A stretch of DNA of 64,000 nucleotides from CALDOK01 sp964481655 (lineage in GTDB: Bacteria > Myxococcota_A > UBA796 > JAFGLY01): NCBI GenBank assembly GCA_964481655.1, contig CAYZVO010000005.1:24285-88284 (forward strand). The letters run 5' to 3'. Under the pieces are notes generated by a model. It ran no database searches, was not told the DNA's origin, and was given only the letters and a program-made list of their open reading frames with translations. This document shows positions 57,944-64,000 of this stretch, in pieces. How positions within the stretch are numbered: position 1 is the first letter of the stretch; every line of letters starts with the position of its first letter. Both the position numbers and the translations under genes were made by a program.

Positions 57944-59185
57944 ATGAGCGCGCGCCTGCCGGCTGCTCGAATCTGCTGCCTCGATCTGGACACCTTCTTC
58001 GTCTCGGTCGAGCGACTCATCGATCCGTCCCTGGTGGGCAAGCCTGTGGTCGTGGGCGGGCGCAAGGGCTCCCGCGGGGTGGTCACCGCCGCCAGCTACG
58101 AGGTCCGCGCCTTCGGGGTGCGCTCGGGCATGCCCATGACCGAGGCCGTGCGCCGGGCCCCCAACGCGGTCTTCCTCCCCACCCGCCACGGCGTCTACAG
58201 CCCCTACTCCAAGCAGGTCAAGGCCATCCTCGAGCGCTACTGCCCGGTGGTTCAGACGGCGAGCATCGACGAGTACTTCCTGGACTGGTACGGCTGCGAG
58301 CGCATGCTGCGCCAGATCGGTGATCGCGACGACGACGCGGCGGTGCTGCGGGTCGTGCGCGAGCTGCGCCAGCGCATCCAGGACGAGCTGGGCCTGCCCG
58401 CCTCGGTGGGCATCGGCTCCACCCGGGCCATCGCCAAGATGGCCAGCCGCGACGCCAAGCCCGCCGGGGTCTTCATGGTTCCCCTGGGCCAGGAGCACGC
58501 CTATGTGCGCGACCTGCCGGTGCGGGCCTTCCCCGGCATCGGCCCGGTGGCCGAAGGCCGCCTGAAGGCCGCGGGGCTGCACACCCTGGGCCAGCTGGTC
58601 GAGCTGGGCCCCGGCCCGCAGCTGCAGCGCTTCCAGGGGCCGGTGTGTGCGGTGCGGCAGGGCATCGATCCCGCCCGCGCCGGGGGGCTGGGTCGGGATC
58701 GCCCGGCCTTCCGCGAGCACGATCCTGTGGGCGTGGCGGTGGGCTCCATCTCCAACGAGCGCACCTTCATGGAGGATCTGGCCGATCCTCGATCCGTGAT
58801 CACCCAGCTGCGCGCCCTGTCCGAGCGGGTGGCCTGGCGGGCTCGCGGGCGGCGCATCCTGGCCCGCACCGTCACCCTCAAGCTGCGCTACTCCGACTTC
58901 GAGACCTTGAGCCGCTCGCGGACCATCAGCCCCACCTGGGACGAACACGCCATCCACGACATCGTCGTCAAGCTCTACCGCTCCCTGCGCTCCGACGACC
59001 GCCCGGTCCGCCTGGTGGGCGTGGGCCTGTCCAACCTGGTGGCGCCCTCGCCGCAGCTGAACCTGCCCTTCGCCGACGCCCCGCGTCCCTCGGCCGGCGA
59101 AGCCATCGACGCGGTGCGCGAGCGCTTCGGCTACGACGCCATCCGCCTGGGGGCGGCGGGCAAGAAGACCAACTGGGTGGCGTGA
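57944..59185 (+). CDS. dinB: DNA polymerase IV (DinB, Y family)
   Basis: A 413-residue Y-family polymerase. LDLDTFFVSVE is the first catalytic Asp motif and SIDEYFLDW the second pair (Asp-Glu); VVTAASYEVRAFGVRSGMPM is the typical finger/palm region and PASVGIGSTRAIAKMAS follows. The C-terminal little-finger domain is present. Translesion and error-prone synthesis under DNA damage. ATG at 57944 is preferred over the upstream GTG 57908, because the SOS box lies between them and GAAG precedes the ATG. An active-site change is not seen. Expected to be LexA-repressed. Confidence 0.93.
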   Translation: MSARLPAARICCLDLDTFFVSVERLIDPSLVGKPVVVGGRKGSRGVVTAASYEVRAFGVRSGMPMTEAVRRAPNAVFLPTRHGVYSPYSKQVKAILERYCPVVQTASIDEYFLDWYGCERMLRQIGDRDDDAAVLRVVRELRQRIQDELGLPASVGIGSTRAIAKMASRDAKPAGVFMVPLGQEHAYVRDLPVRAFPGIGPVAEGRLKAAGLHTLGQLVELGPGPQLQRFQGPVCAVRQGIDPARAGGLGRDRPAFREHDPVGVAVGSISNERTFMEDLADPRSVITQLRALSERVAWRARGRRILARTVTLKLRYSDFETLSRSRTISPTWDEHAIHDIVVKLYRSLRSDDRPVRLVGVGLSNLVAPSPQLNLPFADAPRPSAGEAIDAVRERFGYDAIRLGAAGKKTNWVA

Positions 59186-59189
59186 ACCG

Positions 59190-59558
59190 CTAGTCGTCCC
59201 ACGCCAGCCGGCCGAGCTTGCGTCGGTCGCGCTTGGTGGGGCGGCCCAGGCCGCGCTCCCGCAGCATGGGCGGCGGCACCCGGGGCTCGGGGGGCGGGGT
59301 CAGATCCTCGAACAGCGTGGCCGCGACCGCGGCGGAACCACGGCGATCGGCCAGGGCGACCACCCGCAGGATGCGATGCCCGGCGGGCAGCGCCACCTCC
59401 ACCAGATCGCCGGGCTTGATGGCCAGTGACGCCCGCGCCTTGGCCCCGTTCACGCTCACCTGGCCCGCCTTGCAGCCCTTCGTGGCCTGGGAGCGGGTCT
59501 TGTAGCAGCGGGCCGCCCAGACCCACTTGTCCAGGCGGACGGTGGCGGCGTCGGACAT
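59190..59558 (-). CDS. hslR: S4-domain RNA-binding heat shock protein (HslR/Hsp15 family)
   Basis: A 122-residue protein. The N-terminal S4 domain is seen as VRLDKWVWAARCYKTRSQA and VSVNGAKARASLAIKPGDLVEV; the C-terminal ~35 residues are basic and end GRLAWDD, as in Hsp15. Hsp15 binds free 50S subunits carrying a stalled nascent chain and helps recycle them. It converges on dinB with a 4-bp gap, so both share a terminator-poor junction. 5 bp downstream of the MYXO-CTERM gene on the same strand. Confidence 0.9.
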   Translation of the reverse strand: MSDAATVRLDKWVWAARCYKTRSQATKGCKAGQVSVNGAKARASLAIKPGDLVEVALPAGHRILRVVALADRRGSAAVAATLFEDLTPPPEPRVPPPMLRERGLGRPTKRDRRKLGRLAWDD

Positions 59559-59563
59559 GGGGA

Positions 59564-61051
59564 TCAGTCCCGGCGGCGACGGCCGATGGCGAGCCCGATC
59601 AGGCCCAGCAGGGCCACGGTGGCGGGGGCGCCGGGGGCGGCGCTGCAGCCGCAGTCGCCCGGGTCCTCGCCCTGGCCTGTGTCGTCCGGGGCGTCCGTGT
59701 CGCCGTCGGGCTCGGCCAGGCAGACCTCGGCCTGGGCGGTGTCACCCAGGCAGAAGAGGAACTTCTGGGAGTTGTCGGCGATGCGGGCCTGGCTGCCGAT
59801 GAGCCAGTAGATGCCCGGGTCCAGGTCCTCGGCCACGTGGAACCAGGCGGGGTCGGTGGGGGACCAGGTGACGATGGCGTCCTCGACCGGGCCGGCCTCG
59901 CTGCCGTCGGTGACCGGGTGCAGGCTGAACAGCACGCCGGTGGCGTCGTCGTCGTGGCTGAACCACAGCTCGCCGCCGGGGTGGTCCAGCTGGTAGTAGC
60001 TGGCGGCCAGGGGGTAGAAGCGGTTCTCGTCCTCGAGGGTGGCGCCTGTGGCCGCGATCTCGCCGATGGGGCCGATGTCGGAGGCGTACTCGTGGGACTC
60101 CATGGCGCCGGCGCGGAACTTGGTGGCCAGGTTCCACTGGGCGAAGGTGAACCACTCGGTGGCCAGGTCCGAGCCGTTGGCCTCGATGATGGCCTCCATC
60201 TCGGTCAGGGTGTCCTTGTCCTCGCCGTCCCACTCCAGGGACTCCTGCAGGGCCACGATGGCGTCGGTGCCGATGCGGGCGTCCATGAAGTCCCACCACA
60301 GGGCGGTGGCGTAGGCGAAGGTGGGCACGGGCCCGGTGGGCGGGTTGTCCAGGGAGCGCTCGGTGTCGTCGAGGTAGGCGTCGGCGTAGCGGTAGAAGTC
60401 CTCGTTGTCCGGGTCGAACAGCCGCTCGGCCAGCACCGCGGTGCCCTCGGTGTACCAGATGGGGGAGTCGTACTCGTAGGCGTATTGGACCGCGTGGAAC
60501 AGCTCGTGGCTGGTCAGGGTGTTCACCGCCTGCTCGAGGTTCGAGTAGCCGTAGCCGGAGAAGTCGTTCTCCATGGAGAAGAAGCCGGAGCAGACGTTCG
60601 GTGCGCTGTCGCAGGCGTCCGTGCTGAAGGCGCCGTCGCCCTGGCCGGCGAAGTCCACCAGGTAGACGTCGAAGGCGTAGGAGCCGCCCAGCTCCGACAG
60701 GCCCATGTCCTCTTCGCCCAGGGGGCGGCGGAAGCCGATGGCCTCGAAGGCCGCGAAGACCTCGGAGGTGGTCTCGGCGACCATCACCGGGAAGTCGGGG
60801 CGCCCGTCCTCGTCGTCGTCATCGAGGATGCTGACCGAGGGGCCGGAGGAGCTGTAGTGCACCCGCACGGTGCCGTCGCTGGAGTCGACGGTCTCCACCA
60901 CGTCCTCGTCCTCGAAGGAGAACATGCCGCCCTCGGTGGGGCGGGTGGGCATGGGGTTGAACAGCGCCTTGTGCTGGGCGAGCTCGTGGGTCAGGCACTC
61001 GATGGCGTGCGCCGGCGAGGCCAGGAGGATGAGCAGGGCTGCGGTCGACAT
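59564..61051 (-). CDS. MYXO-CTERM-type secreted putative metalloprotease
   Basis: A 495-residue secreted protein (signal peptide LLILLASPAHA). A zinc-metalloprotease-like signature HELFHAVQYAYE near residue 183 gives HExxH and, ~20 residues later, YTEGTAVLAE gives the third acidic ligand, as in gluzincin-like families from myxobacteria. Acidic linkers follow. The C-terminus is DCGCSAAP, a hydrophobic helix (ATVALLGLIGLAIG) and RRRRD, the MYXO-CTERM sorting signal for surface anchoring by a myxosortase. ATG at 61051 is 6 bp after the upstream HmuY-like gene. Substrate unknown; assignment to a protease rests on the motif. Confidence 0.82.
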   Translation of the reverse strand: MSTAALLILLASPAHAIECLTHELAQHKALFNPMPTRPTEGGMFSFEDEDVVETVDSSDGTVRVHYSSSGPSVSILDDDDEDGRPDFPVMVAETTSEVFAAFEAIGFRRPLGEEDMGLSELGGSYAFDVYLVDFAGQGDGAFSTDACDSAPNVCSGFFSMENDFSGYGYSNLEQAVNTLTSHELFHAVQYAYEYDSPIWYTEGTAVLAERLFDPDNEDFYRYADAYLDDTERSLDNPPTGPVPTFAYATALWWDFMDARIGTDAIVALQESLEWDGEDKDTLTEMEAIIEANGSDLATEWFTFAQWNLATKFRAGAMESHEYASDIGPIGEIAATGATLEDENRFYPLAASYYQLDHPGGELWFSHDDDATGVLFSLHPVTDGSEAGPVEDAIVTWSPTDPAWFHVAEDLDPGIYWLIGSQARIADNSQKFLFCLGDTAQAEVCLAEPDGDTDAPDDTGQGEDPGDCGCSAAPGAPATVALLGLIGLAIGRRRRD

Positions 61052-61057
61052 GCTGAC

Positions 61058-61831
61058 CTACAGGACGGCCCAGCGGATCTTGATGGTGCCGCCGCCGGTG
61101 AAGGAGCCCATGCCCCCCTGGCCGGCGTTGCACTCGTCCTGGCCGTTCTCGTAGTAGGCCTCGACCACGGCCTTGAGGATGGTGCCGTCCTCGAGCTGGA
61201 TGAGCCAGGGGGCCATGGTGGTGACCACGCAGCCGACGTCCATGTCGTAGTCCCACCAGCCGTACATGGCGTAGGAGGGGGACATCTCGTACATGTCCAT
61301 CTGCATCTCGCAGGACTCGTCGTAGAAGTCCTCGAGCTGGTACTCGACGCCGCTGGGCTCTTCGGTCAGGTCCGCGTAGTCGTAGGCGCCCATCTTGGCG
61401 GTGCCCACGCAGCTGGGGCCGCCGTCGCCGCCGTTGAGGCGGATGTGGTAGCGGCGCAGGGCCATGTGCCAGTCCGCGCTCTCGAGGGCGTCCTCGTCGC
61501 TGATGTCGACCCGGCTGGCGCCGTCGGCGTCGAAGCGCACGTAGACCCAGGGGTTGTTGGCGGCCTGGTTCATGCCGCCGGCGGTGGCGTCCACGACCGT
61601 GACGAAGTCGTCGCCGTCGGTGGTGGTGGTGACGGCGCCGTCGGAGATCTCACCGTCGTCGGTCAGCAGGTCCTGGACGATGTCGTCCTCGCAGGCCAGC
61701 TCGGTGAGCTCGGGGCAGAGGCCCTCGGTGGTGGTGTCGCCGGTCTCGTCGTTCTTGTCGGTGTCGTCCGTGGCGGGGTCGCCGCAGGCGGTGAGCAGCA
61801 GGGCGATCAGGGTCAGGGCGTGGGCCTTCAT
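61058..61831 (-). CDS. HmuY-like lipoprotein
   Basis: A 257-residue lipoprotein (lipobox LLLTAC, Cys16) with an acidic Thr/Asp linker. The core contains WHMALRRYHIRLNGG, like the SWDIAFxRxxIxxNGG segment of HmuY proteins, then MYEMSPSYAMYGWWDYD, with Met/Tyr residues and a C-terminal beta-sheet (GTIKIRWAVL). HmuY binds haem extracellularly in Porphyromonas; in Myxococcota the family is common but its ligand is uncertain. Ends 6 bp from the MYXO-CTERM gene, likely one operon. A -10-like TAGGCT lies upstream. Confidence 0.75.
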   Translation of the reverse strand: MKAHALTLIALLLTACGDPATDDTDKNDETGDTTTEGLCPELTELACEDDIVQDLLTDDGEISDGAVTTTTDGDDFVTVVDATAGGMNQAANNPWVYVRFDADGASRVDISDEDALESADWHMALRRYHIRLNGGDGGPSCVGTAKMGAYDYADLTEEPSGVEYQLEDFYDESCEMQMDMYEMSPSYAMYGWWDYDMDVGCVVTTMAPWLIQLEDGTILKAVVEAYYENGQDECNAGQGGMGSFTGGGTIKIRWAVL

Positions 61832-61860
61832 GGGGGTCTCCTCGGGTCTGGATCGACCGG

Positions 61861-61866
61861 AGCCTA
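61861..61866 (-). promoter_or_regulatory. -10-like TAGGCT before the HmuY-like gene
   Basis: Minus-strand TAGGCT in GATGATAGGCT, about 29 nt before the ATG, followed by GAGGAG as ribosome binding site. No clear -35. Confidence 0.3.
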
Positions 61867-61999
61867 TCATCCATGCAGCCGGTTCGCCGGGACATGCTGA
61901 CGTGGCGTAGGCTACAGCTCACCGGCATCGTGGTAGCGTTGGTTCGGGCTGTGGGCTCATCCATCCGGGTGGGCAGGCGCGGGCCAGGAGGCGGCCGTC

Positions 62000-62881
62000 A
62001 TGGATCGCACACGCGAGGGAGCCCTGGTCGGCTGGGTGTCGATCCTGCTCAACATCGTGCTGTTCGGCCTGAAGTTCTGGGCTGGGCTGGTCACCGGATC
62101 GGTGGCCATGATCGCTGACGCCTGGCACACCCTGGCGGACTCGGTCAGCTCGGTCATCGTGCTGGTGGGCTTCCAGATGGGGGCCCGCCCCGCGGATGAC
62201 GAGCACCCCTTCGGCCACGGCCGCGCGGAGCTCATCGCCGCGGTGATGATCGGCACCCTGCTGATGCTGGTGGGCCTGGGCTTCGGCCGCGAGGCCGTGG
62301 CGCGGCTGCTCGATCACGAGCCGGCGGAGTTCTCGGTCTTCGCCATCGTGGTCTTCGGGGTGTCGGCCGTGCTCAAGGAGGGCCTGGCCCAGTGGTCCGT
62401 GCGGGTGGGGCGTCGCATCGACGCGCCGGCCCTGGTGGCCGACGCCTGGCATCACCGCAGCGACGCCATCGCCTCGGCGGTCATCGTGGTGGGGGCGCTG
62501 CTGGGCTCCCGCTTCTGGTGGATCGACGGCGTGCTCGGCCTGGCCGTGGCGGCCATGATCCTCCATGCCGCCTACGACATCATCAAGGACGCGGCCCAGC
62601 GCCTGATGGGCAGCGCACCGACCGCGAGCTTCGAGGCCCGGGTGCGGGAGCTGGTCTGCGCCGTGGCCCCGTGTGACGCCGAGCCCCACCACCTGCACCT
62701 GCACAGCTACGGCGGGCATCACGAGCTCACCCTGCACCTCTACCTGCCCGCGGACATGACCGTGGCGGAGGCCCACGTCGTCTCCGAGCGGGTCGAGTCC
62801 GCCCTGGCGGAGCAGCTGGGCGTCGAAGCCACGGTGCACGTGGACCCCCACGATCAGTCGCAGCGGGGTGCCGAGGAGTAG
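62000..62881 (+). CDS. Cation diffusion facilitator family transporter
   Basis: A 293-residue CDF protein with six membrane helices and a cytoplasmic C-terminal domain. The metal sites are AWHTLADS in TM2 and AWHHRSDA in TM5, both with the H-x-x-x-D pattern of zinc/iron exporters. PFGHGRAELIA is the family loop, and the C-terminal domain has a His-rich segment (HHLHLHSYGGHHE) that may sense metal. It exports divalent metal (zinc most likely) in exchange for protons. ATG at 62000 follows GGAGG. The stop overlaps the next gene's start. The upstream 168 bp is the divergent promoter region with the HmuY-like gene, which might share metal regulation. Confidence 0.9.
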   Translation: MDRTREGALVGWVSILLNIVLFGLKFWAGLVTGSVAMIADAWHTLADSVSSVIVLVGFQMGARPADDEHPFGHGRAELIAAVMIGTLLMLVGLGFGREAVARLLDHEPAEFSVFAIVVFGVSAVLKEGLAQWSVRVGRRIDAPALVADAWHHRSDAIASAVIVVGALLGSRFWWIDGVLGLAVAAMILHAAYDIIKDAAQRLMGSAPTASFEARVRELVCAVAPCDAEPHHLHLHSYGGHHELTLHLYLPADMTVAEAHVVSERVESALAEQLGVEATVHVDPHDQSQRGAEE

Positions 62882-63824
62882 CGACCCTCGCTTTTCGATC
62901 CGGGCCCGGTGCCTAGCTTGTCGGAGTACCCCACCCGCGGAGCCGGCCCTGAACCGTGCCGTCGCCAGCCACCAACACCTGCGCAACCTCCTGGGAACAG
63001 CCCTGCTGCTCGGGGGGCTGGCGCTCTACGTGGGGCTGCTGGGTTGGCTGTTCGCGGGGCTGAGCGGCTTCGTCTGGTCCTTCGCGTTGTCCGCCCTCGG
63101 CGCGGCCATGCTGATGCGCGTGCCCTCGGGTTGGGTTCTGCGCTCCAGCGGCGCCTGGCCGCTGCCCTGGCACAAGGCCCCCGAGCTGACCCAGCTGGTG
63201 CTCGAGCTGGCCGAGCGGGCCGGGCTGCCCAAGGCGCCCGCGTTGTACGTGCTGCCGGTGCGCGAGCCCCAGGCCATGGCCGTCGGCGGGCGTCGGGACC
63301 CGGCGCTGGCGGTCACGCCGTCCCTGGTGCAGCAGCTCTCCCCCCGTGAGCTGGCCGGGGTGCTCGCCCATGAGCTGACCCACCTGCGCCACGGCGACAC
63401 CCGCCTGATGGCCGCCGCCCACGGCTTCGGCCGCATCGCCGGCCTGGCCGGTCAGCTGGGCACCCTCATGCTGGTGGTCAACCTGCTCGTGGGCCTGTTC
63501 GCGGGCACCTGGGTCTTCGCGCCGGGCGCGGTGTTCGTGTTCCTGCTGGCCCCCACCGTCACCGGCCTGCTGCGCCTGGCCCTCTCCCGCCTGCGGGAGT
63601 TCGAGGCCGACCTCGGCGCCGTGCAGCTCACCGGCGACCCCCGGGGCCTGGCCTCGGCGCTGACCCGCATCGAGCACCAGCAGCGGGGTGTGCTGGCCCG
63701 GCTGGCCCCCTGGATCGCCATCCCCCGCCGCCCGGCCCCGGCCCTGCTCCAGACCCACCCCCCCACCGACCAGCGCGTGCGCCGCATCCTGGCCCTCGAA
63801 GAGCGGGGACGGAGGGTGGCCTAG
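62868..63824 (+). CDS. M48 (HtpX-like) membrane zinc peptidase
   Basis: A peptidase of ~318 residues with two or more N-terminal membrane helices (LLGTALLLGGLALYVGLL and GLSGFVWSFALSALGAAML), the zinc motif AHELTHLRHGD (HExxH), and a later membrane pair. The third ligand Glu is in REFEADLGAV. HtpX-like enzymes degrade damaged membrane proteins with the active site in the cytoplasm. The GTG at 62868 overlaps the CDF gene by 14 nt; it is the only usual start codon, although the conserved protein begins ~35 residues later, so the N-terminus may be shorter (e.g. a CTG near 62949). Confidence 0.85.
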   Translation: MPRSSDPRFSIRARCLACRSTPPAEPALNRAVASHQHLRNLLGTALLLGGLALYVGLLGWLFAGLSGFVWSFALSALGAAMLMRVPSGWVLRSSGAWPLPWHKAPELTQLVLELAERAGLPKAPALYVLPVREPQAMAVGGRRDPALAVTPSLVQQLSPRELAGVLAHELTHLRHGDTRLMAAAHGFGRIAGLAGQLGTLMLVVNLLVGLFAGTWVFAPGAVFVFLLAPTVTGLLRLALSRLREFEADLGAVQLTGDPRGLASALTRIEHQQRGVLARLAPWIAIPRRPAPALLQTHPPTDQRVRRILALEERGRRVA

Positions 63825-63849
63825 CAGCGACGGGGCCCCCCGCGCCAGA

Positions 63850-64000
63850 CATCGGGGGTCACGCATCATCTCCACGATTTGGCGTGCCTCACGCGCCAAA
63901 CGTGCCGGGTCAGCGCCCACCCTCCCGATTCGGCGCGCCTACCGTGCCAAACGTCCGGGGTCGGCCCTGATCCTCCCGATACGGCGCGTCTCGCGCGTCA
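63850..64000. repeat. 51-bp tandem repeat array (three imperfect copies, running off the window)
   Basis: Units begin at 63850, 63901 and 63952 (the last cut at base 64000), and a degenerate partial copy may start at 63840. Each 51-bp unit has a GGGTC block, a variable 9-bp middle, a CTCC-CGAT block, then GGCG-N7-9-CGCCAAA, an imperfect inverted repeat that could fold into a hairpin. The units are intergenic after the M48 gene and have no coding signal. Confidence 0.75.

Noticed and set aside
63850..64000. CRISPR array
   Set aside because: The 51-bp units are contiguous, conserved blocks are scattered through the unit, the variable part is only ~9 bp, and no cas genes are near.
1..64000. tRNA, rRNA, IS element or prophage
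   Set aside because: No tRNA-like cloverleaf, rRNA sequence, transposase, integrase or terminal inverted repeats were noticed by eye; this was not a computed search.

Overview
The window is a dense, very GC-rich stretch of a Gram-negative chromosome and looks like Myxococcota (deltaproteobacterial lineage). Supporting signs are a MYXO-CTERM-type C-terminus (cysteine pair, hydrophobic helix, Arg run) on a secreted metalloprotease-like protein, MopE-type Asp/Cys repeat lipoproteins, a HmuY-like lipoprotein, many lipobox proteins, a soluble Ser/Thr kinase and a GAAC-N4-GTTC SOS box. Nearly every start is GTG or ATG with 1-4 nt overlaps. No intergenic stretch exceeds about 200 bp. I saw no rRNA, tRNA, insertion sequence, prophage or CRISPR array. 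Two runs of ten N (36960-36969 and 41014-41023) are scaffold gaps flanked by degraded homopolymer sequence.

Region 1 (1-10307) is a surface-polysaccharide locus. It holds a GT2 glycosyltransferase, the set expected for GDP-D-glycero-D-manno-heptose (GmhA-like, HddA, GmhB, HddC), two sugar-nucleotide SDRs, a PLP enzyme in which the Schiff-base lysine is histidine (ColD/3-dehydratase-like), and paired TPP-dependent E1 alpha and beta subunits without E2/E3. Together they suggest a modified, possibly branched-chain, heptose or deoxysugar. Region 2 (10311-24488) holds two paralogous lipoproteins, a SGNH hydrolase, a radical SAM/B12-like protein, four large polytopic membrane proteins of GT-C-like build (a fifth lies at 1123; one is cut by an in-frame amber codon), an odd exported FGE-methyltransferase fusion and a Ser/Thr kinase.

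Region 3 (24626-34898) carries MopE-repeat lipoproteins, a thioredoxin-TPR protein, a nitronate monooxygenase-like enzyme, an exported Ni-superoxide dismutase, two tandem paralogues of unknown function and rtcB behind a sigma-54-type promoter. Region 4 (34898-36531) is an operon headed by a single-chain HgcA-like corrinoid protein fused to a two-cluster ferredoxin, followed by a membrane-anchored Smr protein. Region 5 (36620-45717) looks like a sphingolipid/acyl-ACP region: ACP, fatty-acyl-AMP ligase, and a GNAT-serine palmitoyltransferase fusion, with a histidine kinase, a receiver and an HD-GYP protein inside the same operon, and a divergent phosphatidylserine decarboxylase.

Region 6 (45721-55358) has a zinc-finger membrane protein, an M16 peptidase pair (one active, one inactive), a GH79 heparanase-like lipoprotein and an AlgF-AlgI-AlgJ-AlgX-type polysaccharide O-acetylation cassette. 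Region 7 (55410-64000) has an outer-membrane protein, a metallophosphatase, SOS-controlled dinB, an S4 RNA-binding protein, the MYXO-CTERM protein, the HmuY-like lipoprotein, a cation diffusion facilitator, an M48 peptidase and the beginning of a 51-bp tandem repeat array that runs off the window.
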